Source of the DNA: Zelopaecilomyces penicillatus
Lineage: Eukaryota; Ascomycota; Sordariomycetes; Hypocreales; Pseudodiploosporaceae
Assembly (NCBI GenBank): GCA_005765155.1
Contig: VCCP01000002.1
Span: 4,340,001-4,404,000 of the forward strand
Reading direction: 5' to 3'
DNA: 64,000 nt
The translations under genes and the position numbers were made by a program. The notes under the pieces are model-generated. The model saw nothing but the letters and a program-made list of their open reading frames with translations. It did no database searches and was not told the origin of the DNA. Positions 1-11,851 of this stretch are shown piece after piece. Numbering within the stretch: the stretch's first letter is position 1; each line of letters starts with the position of its first letter.

Positions 1-722
1 GCGGCAAGGAGCCCTCAGATCTCATTCGGACGTTATGCAGCTTGACAGACGAGGAGGAGGAAAAGAAGAAGAAGAAGGATGCGCAGCAGGCCTCGAAAAA
101 CGAGTACGCTATTCAGTCACATGGTGCCAAACTCCTTACCACTTTGCTTTCTATATCGGGCCCCTCCAAGGGCGTTCAGGAAGCCCTTCTAGCTTTACCC
201 TCCGACCTCTTGCTTCGTCTTGCCAACACATCCATGCCTACAGTCACCATCCTCACCACCGCCATCGCGACGCCCTCCGCAAATTCCTTGTTCCAAAAGA
301 CTATGGTTAGCAAGCTGCAACCACATCTCACCGATTTGGCCACATCACAGTTTGGTCATAATTTGGTTAACGCCCTGTCCGAGATTCCCAGCAAGGGGAA
401 AGACTACAGCGTGCCATTCCACATGAAGGAGGCTCTGATGTCAGCACTGGCCTCCCAAGAGGCGAAGCTCAGAGAGAGCTGGATGGGTAGGAGTGTGTGG
501 CGAACCTGGAAAGGCGATCTGTGGAAGACGAGAAGGGGTGATTGGAAAGGTTGGATGAGGGAATTAGACGAGCTCCAGGCACAGGCAGCTGTGGTGACGG
601 GTGCAAACGGACAAAAGAGCGATTCAAGAAAGGGAGATAGGAAAGACAGGAACAAAAGGAAGGCGGCGGAGCCGTCCTCGGAAGAGCAAGGAGTTGCTGA
701 TGTTGAAGCTCAGGATGAGTAG
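1..722 (+). CDS. NOP9: Nucleolar protein 9 (Pumilio-type), C-terminal part
   Basis: The open frame enters from the left edge (first full codon at position 3) and stops with TAG at 720-722, giving about 239 C-terminal residues. Nop9 is a nucleolar Pumilio-repeat RNA-binding protein that acts in 18S rRNA maturation. What I see is an acidic and lysine-rich loop (DEEEEKKKKKD), helical repeat segments, the stretch TSQFGHNLVNAL near the last repeat, and the tail WMGRSVWRTWKGDLWKTRRG followed by a basic, low-complexity end. That Trp/Arg-rich tail is characteristic of fungal Nop9. The N-terminal repeats lie outside the window. No intron is needed in the visible part. Identity rests on recalled family features, not a search. 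Confidence 0.85.
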   Translation, partial: GKEPSDLIRTLCSLTDEEEEKKKKKDAQQASKNEYAIQSHGAKLLTTLLSISGPSKGVQEALLALPSDLLLRLANTSMPTVTILTTAIATPSANSLFQKTMVSKLQPHLTDLATSQFGHNLVNALSEIPSKGKDYSVPFHMKEALMSALASQEAKLRESWMGRSVWRTWKGDLWKTRRGDWKGWMRELDELQAQAAVVTGANGQKSDSRKGDRKDRNKRKAAEPSSEEQGVADVEAQDE

Positions 723-1386
723 AGCGGCATCCATAGCTCATAGATGTACAGCAGGCCAGTTGGTCAATCAACTTTGTATTTCAGGTTAATACTGCATTCT
801 GACATTCACGCAAAGCAACACTCAGACACCCCGTCATTTATTTCCCTTGTAGATGCCCCATTTCTTCCATCGTATGTCTATGCTTTCTCACCGCCGCGTA
901 ATCGAGCTATCGTAGTGGAAATGAACCATCCGCGTCATCGTAATCTTCCCTTCATTGGCCAGGGCGAAGCGAGATCCGACTCTGCCAGTCGACTGCCGGC
1001 CCTGCGAACAGCTGGCCAACGGCTTTCACAATCAGGGACCGGCTGTTGGGATAGAAGAAGATCAAGGACATAAAAGCCCAAAAGGCATGTGCCAAACGTT
1101 TATAACCTCCAAGCCGGCATTTCCCACAAGATTATTCTTATTAACATTCATTTTATGCATCGCGAACCAAAATAACACAGTCATTCGTTAAAAATCAGGG
1201 CGGAGAGAAGATCGATTTTGAGGGCACATTGAGGGAGTCAGGGTTTGCTGGTATTTAGAGCCCATTCATCTCTCAAGCAATCCTACCTACGCTATGGTGA
1301 TGCCAAGAGAACGGAAATCCTCGGCGTGTTTCTATTCTAGCGTCATTGCTAACCTTTTGATAGGGTAGGGGTTTTGAGGAAGTGCA
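723..1386. other. Intergenic, NOP9 downstream region
   Basis: There is no convincing gene here. It should hold the NOP9 3' UTR and the upstream region of the orphan ORF at 1387. A possible small intron-like signal (GCTAAC about 1349, then TTTTGATAG) lies just upstream of that ORF, so the orphan may have an upstream, possibly untranslated, exon. Confidence 0.4.
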
Positions 1387-1944
1387 ATGCCGAGAAATGG
1401 GTATGACCGTACTGGAATTGCCAAATGCGCTCCTGGGTCTGAGCCCGCATCTCGACAAATCAGGGACAGACGAGGTGGTGATGGAACCCCACGGGCCTCG
1501 ACTCCTATTGACCAAGGTATCTTCAAATTCGAGGACTGTGAAGAGACACCACGAGCAAACGAAGTCCCCATGGAGTATTATTTAATGCCGACGGAGCACG
1601 AACCCGTCCAGGGTCACCAACCTGGTCCACGTCAGGGGCCTCCTCAAACGATCGAATATGACAACTCGGACTCTAAAACCATAGCATCTGGAAACTTGTC
1701 CCACGCTCACCCTAATGGCCATAATCGTTATACCAACTGGTCTAATACCGCAGCCGATTTCGAACCATCCGGAAGCGTATATCCAGATCCCGAGATGTGC
1801 TCCCCCTTTCATAATCTCAATACGACAACCAACGCATGGGGCGCCTACCAACCGAGCAGCACCCAAACGTCAACTCGACGATATTCCGAGGAATGTCATC
1901 GATCAAATGCCAAACAGTTTCCCCAAAATCCGAAAACATCCTGA
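1387..1944 (+). CDS. Hypothetical orphan protein, 185 aa
   Basis: The single-exon frame opens at ATG 1387 after an in-frame TGA at 1375 and ends with TGA at 1942-1944. I do not recognise the product. The protein is polar and probably disordered, rich in Pro, Asn, Ser, Thr and Gln, with segments such as SVYPDPEMCSPFHNLNTTTN and no signal peptide, membrane segment or known domain. Composition is more protein-like than the other unassigned frames nearby, and it stays open for 185 codons in a base-balanced region, which is the main support. A branch-point and acceptor-like signal upstream could mean that translation starts in an earlier exon. It could equally be a chance ORF in the NOP9 downstream region. 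Confidence 0.4.
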   Translation: MPRNGYDRTGIAKCAPGSEPASRQIRDRRGGDGTPRASTPIDQGIFKFEDCEETPRANEVPMEYYLMPTEHEPVQGHQPGPRQGPPQTIEYDNSDSKTIASGNLSHAHPNGHNRYTNWSNTAADFEPSGSVYPDPEMCSPFHNLNTTTNAWGAYQPSSTQTSTRRYSEECHRSNAKQFPQNPKTS

Positions 1945-3073
1945 CCGGAAACCTTGATGCGAGGGATCATAAACTTAAAATGGGCTACACATGCCGAAGC
2001 TTTTTCAAAGCTTGTTATAGACAGAAAAAAATGGCAAGGCAAGGCAAGGCAAGTAGACTCAGTGTTGGATTAGATACGGACTATGAACTGGTGGGGAGGC
2101 TAACCGTTTGGATTCTTTTCAATAGGGACGGACTGTACCTTGTTTCCTATGAATCAGAGCGTGTATACCACATGGGATGCATTCTTCAACAACACCAAGT
2201 TAAGACACATCACAGCATGCTACAAGCAGTCAGCCTAGTTATTAGCGTTTTCACTCAGCCGCCCCAAGACAGAAAGTTAAATTATAATTGAAGGCATTAC
2301 TCAAGCTATCTCCACTAGTCACATTACGACATGTTCGTAACAATACGTGCAGGAGAGCATCGACGGAGGGGGTATTGAGGGGAAACATACACTCTCAGGA
2401 GCGATGAAAGAGCTAGAAAGAAAACTGGACATACACAATATGGACTCCAAATATTGTGAGTGGAAAAAATGATTTCGTGTTTTTATTCATTGACCCTCCC
2501 AAAAAAAAACCCGACAGGGTAGTCGATTCCACCAAGCGTAATAGCTAGAGGAATAACGGCTCGTCTCAAAATCCCATGCGCCGCTTTTTTTTTCGCAATA
2601 TCCGTGAACCCCCAAAAAGTGCGCAATTCTGTGACACGTTCATTCATGAAAACTCATATAACGTCAACTTCAAAGTGACATCAAAACGCTCAACACCAAC
2701 AACACCTAGACGTGCATCACAGGCTTCCCCAAAGTCACCCTCCTGTCTGGATTAAGAATACCGACTTTGTCCCTTAAAAAACAATTCGTTTGAATAAACT
2801 GGGAAGGCTCCAAAACGCTCGTTTCCCCCGCAGATCCAAAGTTTGGTGCCAATTCAAACCAAACAACCTCCGAGTTTAAAAACTTATCTCCCCAGGGTAT
2901 CCTAATATTATCGTGCATTAAAAAAGAAAAGAAAGAAAGAAAAATAGTAATCAATGTTTCGTCATAAGTACCGACTCCGCCAAATTAACATACACAAATT
3001 GGTGAAGTAAATTAAGAATTTTTATAGAAGACGATTCAGAAGCAAATTGACCATTTCGACAGGAATATGAGGC
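1945..3073. other. Intergenic, no gene seen
   Basis: Several A-rich and T-rich runs occur (for example near 2502 and 2585), but no frame has intron signals or a recognisable product. The right part should contain the 3' UTR of the minus-strand gene that ends at 3074. Confidence 0.4.
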
Positions 3074-4350
3074 CTACTGGTCGCTCGCATAGGCATTATC
3101 GTTGATGAAAGTATCCCATGGCTCGTCCGGGACATTCGTGGAATCCCAGGGCATCGTGTTCGTCATTTCCTCGCTAAAGCACTCTTGCGGAATGGTGAAA
3201 TGTCCATCTGCGGTCTTGTCTAATCGTGTGTATGGAAGATCGCCGTAGAATTGCGTAGCCTTTGTCCAATCTGTTGTATTAAAAGTGTCGTTATCAAAAA
3301 CATCGTACATGCCAACACCACCGATCAACATATTGGCCTCCGGCGGAAGTTCCGTGGTAAAGGCGGAGATGGAATTGGGATCCATAGGTGTTGCGGGACT
3401 AACAACGCTGCCATTGTGGCTCACGTGTGTCCTTGATGTGTCTGAAATAGATCCTGGAGTGACAGCAGCGTTTGGTGACATGGCTTCGTCATAGTAAGGA
3501 AGCCCACTTGGAGAAATAGGCGACAATGCTGACATTGACGGGGTGCGTTTATGGTCATGAACTCTCGGTTGGTAGGTGACGGGTTGGAAATTAGGAGGAA
3601 TCAATGGACCCTGTTGTTGCACATGGTGCAGATGCTTGGTTGACATATGCTGAGATATCCGTTGAGCTTGCTGGCCGGCGTTGGGGAACGATTGGGCAAA
3701 GAGTCGGTTGATTTCATTCTCTCTCCACTCATCATTTGTGCTTGCGAGCAAGGCAGACATAGCCACCTTATCAGCCAAGTAAGCCTCCACCTTGAGATTC
3801 ATCTCCGGAGATGCTGTCTGCATATTCGGCCCAAGTAGCCTGTATGAGCGCGGAAGATCATCATCCTCCTCCTCATACATTTCCTCCTTCAATACGATCT
3901 CTTCGGTAATGCGAAATCCTTTGCCGGTTCGCTTTTTATGAATCTCACTGGCCATGCGAGCGGATTGAACACGAGCCTCAATGCTTCTGTCAGCGCGCCT
4001 TGAGGCGGCGACGTAAGCACGCTCTTGGTTTTCTTCATGTGATCTCTCCGTCTGTAGTAAATATTGCGCGTTAGCACAGACCGGGTTATGGCTCTCAATG
4101 GTGCAGGGTAGTGAAAGGTGGCGTTTGCGGAAGTTGAGTTGCGGATGTGGCTGACATCTCCAAGCGCAAACACCCGGGAGAGAGACGGAAATGCGAGGCA
4201 CAAGAGAGAAAATGGGGGTTAGGGTTGAATAGAGCTTGGAAGCTGGAATGGCAACGCTGGTAAATGGCACCAAAGACCTACCTTGCGCTGTATTTTGTCT
4301 GCAGGCATTGCTGCATCAACCAGACCGATGTCGAAGGATCGCTTGGGCAT
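3074..4350 (-). CDS. Conserved fungal protein of unknown function
   Basis: The two-exon model is complement(join(3074..4051,4282..4350)), 348 aa. Exon 1 encodes MPKRSFDIGLVDAAMP and ends at a GTAGGT donor; exon 2 begins after a CTACAG acceptor with TERSHEENQERAYVAASRRA, in phase 0. The block that follows (about residues 24-95: SHEENQERAYVAASRRADRS, then EIHKKRTGKGFRITEEIVLK, then EEMYEEEDDDLP) resembles a protein family conserved in Pezizomycotina that has no assigned function. The rest is Ser/Pro/Thr-rich and probably disordered, ending in an acidic, aromatic tail (DEPWDTFINDN) of the kind seen in activation domains. A nuclear or transcriptional role is only inference. The 230 nt intron is long for this genome. 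Exon structure is well supported by phase. Confidence 0.75.
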
Positions 4351-7300
4351 AGTTTACACTAAATAGTTGACAGCGGCGCGTAATTGGTATTAATATAAGT
4401 AATGGCAGATGGAGATTGTTCGGTTTGCGGCGGCAGTCGAAAACTTAGAAATAAGATTTCGAAGACACGATGTCCAGTACGTCCGATGTTTGAGTAGACA
4501 CGGGATGAAGATACAACAGGCGGGCGTGAGGCGTCTGCAGTGTGGCTGCCAGTTCGATTTTTGACACTTGGATGTGTCAGATGCTGATCCAATTCGAGGC
4601 TGCCAAATATAGTTATAGAAGTATATGTATTTGAGGAGATGTCGCGGTAGAAGAGCCCTTGTGTAGAAGGCGAGATGTGAAGACGAGGAGAACGGGAGAC
4701 TTGAGGGGGGTAATGTTGGGTAGCTCAGGATGCTTGTGTTTATATGTATTCTACATCCACAAGGTGAGGATTGCCTAGGCAATTGCTAATTGGTGGCCAG
4801 GGAGCTCCGTCCGGGCGTCCGAAAGGTGTGTTTTGCTCAGGCTGGTGTGTTATTTGCCTCGATCTGGGCATGGGCTGTAGCCTGTGGCTAGGCTCGATGC
4901 CATCGGATTGTGAGCTTGACGATCCATCTCGATGGTGAATTCCGCTAGTGCCAGCCAAGACCGGAAGTACCAGGACAGCCCAGGTAGGTACGTACCGGCC
5001 CCTGGACACCATCATCACGACGTACATATTTTGTCTCCTCCCCTCGAGGCTCGAGGCTCCAACCACACACTCCCTTTGCAATCCACACCCCCAAGCCCTG
5101 CCTCAAGCTGGACATACGAATGCTGGGTTGTAACTAATGCACTGCTATAGTGCTAGGCAAGCTCTCGGAAAGAGACTTTTTATTGGGCGGCGCCTTCATT
5201 CGACGAGCAGTTTCTGTATTTGCGCGTTGGTCTCGCAGCGAGCGGAGAAGCTGCAGAGGGCCTTTCTCCCTGCCTGGTTGCATACCATTCATGCCTTGCA
5301 GGCTCGCAATGTGCTTATTTACAGCACAAGTATTGCCGAAGCGATGCGGCGCCACACCATGCAGCTGAGCACAGGGCGTGAATAACAGGAACAACCAGTT
5401 CCATTCCCTTGGAGAGTATAAATTCACCAAGAGCCAAGCGGGGGCGATGGAGTGACACACGAAGAAGAGGGGGGACAAGGCGACACAGCCCTTGCTTGCC
5501 TGTTTGATTCCTTGATCAAGGTTTGTGTGCTGCCATGCCTCATCTGCGTCTCGCCAACATTTCGTGTTTCATTGGTAGAAAGTTTGGGTTTCCAACTCCT
5601 CATACAGTACCCCTTAACTTGGCAACGTTGATTTGTGTTGGCCCAGGTTACAAATACAAAACAAAACTCGTGGAGGTTTTAAAGACAACAGCAAAAGAAG
5701 ATCCGAATAGCGGCTTATCACGATACCTGAAGGAAGACTTATAACTCATCGTAGTCTTGTTGTGCGCGCCCCCTTCGATCGGAAGCGTCGCTAGGAGTTC
5801 AGTACATCGCTATCGGCACAGACAATCATGCCACGATGGTGCCGAGCACTGGAGCCAATGCAGAAGTTGTCTTTTGTGAGGGTGCGGAGTACTCTGTCCG
5901 CACTTCGCCTTTGGTCTAGCCAGCTTTGCTCCGGCGAACAAATCCTGATCAAATAGATCCATGCCTAGGTACTATTTGATTTAGTCCCAAGGAACGTGTT
6001 AGTGCCGAGCCCACTCCCATATAAGCAGGTATTGTAGCGTTACTCCGACTTGCGCAGAAGGGCCGCCAGGCAAGTAATCAAGTTAAGTTCTCTACCAAAA
6101 GAGCTGATAATACTTCAAGTAATTAGCTGGCGAACGAGAAGCACGCGGGCCCGGCGACGTTGTGGTCCTTGATATTGGGCCGCTACCCCCGCCCGATGTG
6201 TTGTTTTAGTCGTAGTCTTTCTGACATGGGACTCTGGTCTGTCTCAGCTCAGGGTCGGATGCCAACAGCTTCCCGATGGTTGGTGGGTGCCGAGGCTGCA
6301 TGGTTGGCGTTGCTGGGATGGTTTGGACAGCTGTGCTTGGCTCTCCACGGTTTCTTGTTGCAGGAGGCACTGCATCGAGCCAGTAAGCAAGCGCGGCCAC
6401 ATCATCTACACGCGTTACTCGTTGGGAGACATCTCGGCCAAGGTTAGTATGCATGTCCCACTGTGCAGTGCTGTGCGTGAATGCAGTAGATGAATTATTT
6501 AGGTGGACAGCACGGCGGTTGTTGATTGCCTAAAGTATCTACTCAGAAGTGAGTACTAGGTAGGTAGCAAAAGATACAGTGTGTCACGGCTGTTTGTTTC
6601 TGGGTGCGTTTGATTCCCACCTTTGATTCCAGTGCCTTCTCTTTCATTCCTTTCACAGCAGGTTCGGCGGGCGCACCTGGCGGCCATTTTCTCCCTGTGC
6701 CTTGATTATGCCGTGTTAGTCGGAGCAGAACCTCCGCCCCCAGCGGTCCAGCAGCCAAACAGGCCAGCATCTCCAAGGGCCAATGCCTGAGCACCCGCTG
6801 TCTCACTGGGGGTGTTGGGGGTTGTCACTGGAATACATGAATACAGGGAGGTCATGAAGCGCCCACGTTCCCTGACGATCCACCGTTCACGGTGGGGCAA
6901 TGGCCGCGTCCCCCATTGCTACCCTAGCTTGCCTAGGTACTAAGTCAACGCTAGCCCTATCAGACAAGCAAGGCGACGAAAGGGAATGTACTCATACTCT
7001 CTCCATTTCCATAACCTCAACAGCACCGCCTGGTTTACTCCGTACACCTGGGAGACAACAGTGCTGTGCGTTGCGTCAGGGATCTGGGTCTTCGGCCAGC
7101 CATCCTCCCGCCCTTCTTATCCCGGCGCTCGATTACCCCGGGCTTTCCAGAATCAATCGAAGCAATCAACTCCTGGCCTGCCAAAAAAAAAAAACGTACC
7201 CATGACGTGAGCCCTGATACATGAGTACCGACTTTATCTACCCCATCCCATCGAGCAAGACAGCTTGTTCCGGCTCGAATTTTCACCCGCGGACTTTGAG

Positions 7301-8988
7301 GCCCGTCTGTCCATCTCCTTTTCAATGGCAATCTACCCAGATAACACACTGTCAACGGCACAGGTCCGGGTGGCAATTCCTTCTGGCGGCCGAAGTCGTT
7401 CAAGAAACCATGGTTATCCAGACGTTCTTGCTATATTTTCCCGGTCTAAAATTATATTAAAATTCTAGTTGTAATGTTTGCACTTCAGCGATTGCTGCCT
7501 TTTTATTAGCAGAACCAGCAAAGGTAAGCAGGCCACTCTTGCGCACAAACTTTAAATCTCCTGCCCTTGAGCTGGTTTCATTTTGCGTCACCTTTATTCC
7601 GTGCGTAGCATGGACGGCCGTTATGATTAATCCCCATTGTTGCCGGTTGTGTTGTTCTTTCAACTCGGTCCGTGCGATCGAAGAAACCAAACTAAGTGAT
7701 TGTCGATCGGCCCATGACATCATTTTGACCTCAACTACTGAGGCTCCAGTGGTGTGAATCCCAGAACGGCGGATACCTCCTTGCCCTGGATAGCAGTTGT
7801 AATGTAGACTACGACGCGACGGGAAAGCGGCGGCTATCCATAAACTAGGCGTGATCGAGTTCCGGCTTGGTGGGACTTTGGTCCAGCCTATCTGATTGGA
7901 ACCGGAGCTGGCAACCGAGTACTCCAAGCAAGCGGTCTTTGGCTTGGGTGGCAAAGCGTGTACGAGGCAACGGGTTCGATAAACCTCGCAAACTCACAAA
8001 AAATGGCAATCTAGCCATGGGGAAAGCAGTTCTCGATTCTGGTAGAATTGCTAACTCGCACATCATTTCCATTAGCGAGATAAACCGCCACTGGTTTCCC
8101 CATGAACTGGACTTCCACATGTCAGCTCCTGATGTCTCTATTGGATGCAATAATAACTAATAGGGAAATCCAGTTGATACAATACCTGCTCTCGAGTTTC
8201 GAGTCTCGGCCACCTGGGCATTAGACAAGGAAACCATACCAGCAATCAATTCTTGACTTTGGCAATGCTTCCCCGCGGCGGGGCAAAACCTTGTTCGTCC
8301 TGAGGGAAATGCTGAGGCAAGCTTGGCAAGCAAGACAAAGCTGTTTGGCGGGGTACGTACCTGAAGACGAGGTGGGCGGCATCAGTCCAGATCCAAGTGC
8401 GGGGCAAGTTCGTGATTCCCATCCACCATTCCCGAAAGAATCAAGAGGCGCGTACCGCCAAAGTTTGGCCTTGATAAACTTCATCAATTAGGATCAAGCT
8501 CGGAGCGGTGCCATATAGTGTAAGATGGTGGTGGCCTCAGCAATGCAGAAGCCTGGATATGCGTAACTCTCCATGGCTTTTTGAAGCACAGCTGCGTGCC
8601 TAGCAGGTAGGTAGGTAAGTATAGTAGCTTGAGTATGGAGTACTAGCTGGCTGGATGGGATGTTTCATCCGCTGCTGCATCCTCAGCAGGAGAATGGTCT
8701 TGGGCAGGCTTGTCTGAACTGTTGATATCTGGAAATATTGTCTCGAGACAGTTTAAGAGCAGTGGATTTAAACCGAATCAGCAAAACCTCTGGTGGCTTT
8801 GCTAGGAGGCATCTCTGGTGCTCTGACAGCCATCTGACAGCTCTCCAGTATTTTATACTTTGTGCATGCTCGCACAGACACCCGCAGCCAGGGTCCGATA
8901 TGATAACGGCTAATTAGAGGTCTGCCATAAGTTCCAGCAGACTTTAATGCACAATGAGTAATACACCTAATTCGTCTTGGATGAAGGT
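4351..8988. other. Gene-poor intergenic region
   Basis: About 4.6 kb with no frame I would call a gene. The first few hundred bases are the upstream region and probably the leader of the minus-strand gene starting at 4350. Short frames (such as 5523-5744, 7457-7954 minus and 7867-8160 plus) lack domains, intron signals and protein-like composition. TAGGTAGG-type tracts recur (near 4982, 6558 and 8606). The region directly abuts the inverted-repeat element that begins at 8989. Confidence 0.45.
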
Positions 8989-9028
8989 TACTATCTCCCC
9001 AGGCGCCTTAAGGCTCCATTCATGTACC
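8989..9028 (+). repeat. Left terminal inverted repeat of the degraded element
   Basis: All forty bases match the reverse complement of 11083-11122. Identity ends at both edges (8988 and 9029 no longer pair). The arm contains CpG and CpA steps (GGCGCC, CCATTCATG), so it escaped the mutation that destroyed the interior. Confidence 0.9.
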
Positions 9029-9094
9029 AGCCCCACACCCCCCCTGTCCACCTAACGCGTGACTTTGAGTGACCGAGAGTATCAACAGAAACCT

Positions 9095-10860
9095 ACACAC
9101 CAAAATTTATATACAACACATTCTCATAATACTCCAATAGATTCTTAAGCCTCTTCTGCTATAATAAATATATTTAATAATAAATTGCTTATTAGACTAG
9201 ACCACTATACCTATAAGCAGCCAGCTGATAATATCTATTAGCCTATATTTAAGCTAATCATTGAATTTGATATTATTTTTAAGCCTTTAGATCTTCTTAA
9301 TCAAGATCCTAAAATTTAAGATCTTCTATTAAGCCCTTTATATCTTTTCTAATATTTTATATTAGAAAGTCTAATAAATAAATAAGTAATATATACTAAT
9401 AAAGATCTTATTTCTGATCTAATAGGACTATTATAAGAATATTCCTAAAAGCTACTTTAGAAACCAATCTCTAGATTAAAGGTATATCTCTGGCTTGGTA
9501 TTATAATTTATATAGGATTATATAAGGAAAAATAGCTTAAAGATTATTAAGTGATTTCTAATTTAGAGTCTTAGCTTTTAACTTACTCTATCCTTAAATA
9601 TATACCTTTTAAATACTTCTAATAGCTTCTATAATACCTTTAAACCTTTAACCCTAAAGAAAGCTATAATAATACTATATAACCCAATCACAAGCCTCTT
9701 TCTTATACTTATTAATATATTAATAAATAGTCTTAATATATATAATAGATCTCTATAATACTCTATACTCTAGATATATCTCTTGCTATAGATAAGTATA
9801 TAATTCACTTTATAGAGAGATCTTATAATACTATAACAGTCCCTTTAAAGCCTATACTAATAGGCTTTAAAGTCTAGGCTATTACCTAATATAGTTACTT
9901 TCTATAATGGATTTAGTATATATTAGAGTCCCCCTTTAGCCCTATTAGAGCAAAGATAAAGAAATAGAAGAGAATTAATAAAGATATAATTTCTCTTAAC
10001 CTAATATAAAGTATAGTTATTACCCTATTAAATAAACTGCTAACTACCAGCTATTATATCTTTCTAGATAATCTCTTCTTCTTATTTAATCTCTTTCTTA
10101 CTCTTTAATAAAGAGGCTATAGCACTATAGGTATTTATTATATCAACTATAGTCTTTTTAAGCCTCTTATCTTAAATAAGGCTATTAATAATAAAAGCTA
10201 GTTAAAGTAAGCTTAAGGTAAGATAAAGATAGTGCTAATATTAAATAGATTAATAGATTCTAAAATCTATTAGATAGATTTATTAATAAGCTCCTTATTA
10301 ACTTATCTTTTTTAATTCTAGATTAATTAAATCATTTAGAAGAATAATACCCTTATATTACTTTTAATAATTATATATATAAACAATAAGATTAAATACT
10401 ATATTAAAAAGAAACCATTAATAATAAAACCATAAATATAAACTATTAAACAAATATTTAATAATAAATATATTAAGAATATTATTATATTAATTATTAT
10501 AGCTATTTATAATAATAAGATAAATAAAATAGATATTAATAATTAATTAAGAATATACTTAGGATTTAAATATATAATTTATAGGGATAATTAATAGATA
10601 ATTATATAGATCTTCCTTCTTAATATTATCCTTATAAATAGCTATCTTCTTTAGCTTTATAAGCAATTTAATTAAAAGCATTATATTATATAGATCCCTT
10701 AATAGTAATAGCTTATTAATAATCTTATTAAAGCTTATATTAATAATAATAGTAATAGATAAAGGTTTTATACTAGGAATGAATTTATATCTATATTATA
10801 GTATAATTCTATCTATAGAGACAAAAAATCATACTACCTTGCTTATTAAGGCTTTAAGCT
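9095..10860. repeat. AT-rich, CpG-free block (RIP-like decay)
   Basis: The block is dominated by TA, AT, AA and TT steps. Reading line by line, I find no CpG between about 9075 and 10870, and CpA/TpG are scarce. This is the pattern of repeat-induced point mutation with additional loss at CpG. All six frames are full of stops. It is the interior of the TIR element at 8989-11122. Confidence 0.85.
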
Positions 10861-11082
10861 TGGCCAGATCCGCTCATAAAGTCAGCGCATACCTCTGGAT
10901 TAATTAGATAGAAATACCCTTAATCAGCATAACCAGGCCACATAGACGCATTGGGGATGTGACAAATGTGATATAGCTCTTTATAACTCGGGAAATTACT
11001 GGTACTTCTATCACCATATAGATTAGGTGGAGTTCTATATACCCCTTATTGCCTGTATTCTAATTAGCTATACTGCAGTTTC

Positions 11083-11122
11083 GGTACATGAATGGAGCCT
11101 TAAGGCGCCTGGGGAGATAGTA
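11083..11122 (-). repeat. Right terminal inverted repeat of the degraded element
   Basis: This is a perfect 40/40 inverted match to 8989-9028, ending in GGGGAGATAG followed by TA. See the left arm. Confidence 0.9.
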
Positions 11123-11851
11123 GTGGTTAATATGAATCTTGTAGACTGCTACCTGGCAGATGAGGGCAGACAATGGCCTGGCTACCTTGGGATCTCGAAT
11201 CTTCCCATCTCCTCTCACCAATCCAATGGTCTCTGTTCTGGACCAACCCATCTTGCGGTTCTTTACCTATCAATCTGATCCGGGAGCCGGTTTGCCTTGC
11301 AGTGCAGCCGTTCAATTGTCCAATTGTTCAACCGTTTGACTTCATCGTGAGCTCCCACGATGGAGGCGCGCATGTGGCTTGATGACCTGCACTGTGGCGG
11401 TTAGCAGTCTCATTGGACTAAAGAGCGGTGTTCGTGCCTGGAAACAGAGAACCACCTCTAAATCAGTCTAAATCCTGCCGAACGTCACACTGCCTTTTGT
11501 GCTGCCTCTAACCTATAGGTGACTGACTGACTGACTACATAATTACCTACTGACTGTACCCTGGCAGGGGTTGTGAACCAAGCCCAGCAAGCAACTTCGC
11601 TTTTCCATTCCTCAACAACTTCGCTGTTTTGCTGCTCCATCTGGTTCAAGGCCGGAACAGAAGGACCGCATAACTTGAAGAGTCATATTTTGCTTTTTTA
11701 GCTTCGCCTTGCATTGCTGGCCCTATTCTGCACCCGTTCCTGGTTTATGCGAGCAACAGCCGTTGGACGGTTCAGGGCCTCCAACAAGTGCTAATAACGA
11801 AGCGCAATCAAGTCTCACGACATTTATCTTTATCGCAACAACGAGACTACC
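11123..11851. other. Upstream region and probable leader of the OSBP gene
   Basis: No gene is seen. A short GACT repeat lies near 11520, and the segment from about 11570 on is probably promoter and 5' leader of the gene that starts at 11852. Confidence 0.4.

Larger units (their letters stand above)
8989..11122. mobile_element. Degraded TIR DNA transposon, Tc1/mariner-pogo type likely
   Basis: A 2134 bp element is bounded by a perfect 40 bp inverted repeat at 8989-9028 and 11083-11122. The outermost dinucleotide is TA on both sides, so it can be read as a TA target duplication plus 38 bp TIRs that begin CTATCTCCCCAGGCG. TA target, TIR length and total size fit the Fot1/pogo branch of Tc1/mariner. 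The interior from about 9095 to 10860 is extremely AT-rich, has stops in every frame and contains no CpG that I can find, as expected after repeat-induced point mutation. No transposase frame survives. Superfamily assignment is inference from TIR, target and size only. Confidence 0.7.

Noticed and set aside
7457..7954. Minus-strand frame of 165 codons
   Set aside because: It has no recognisable domain, irregular composition, and sits in the 7.5 kb gene-poor stretch beside the degraded transposon.
7960..7995. GGGTTCGATAAACC, resembling a tRNA T-arm
   Set aside because: The stem does not pair properly and no acceptor, D or anticodon arm could be found around it. I found no convincing tRNA in the window.
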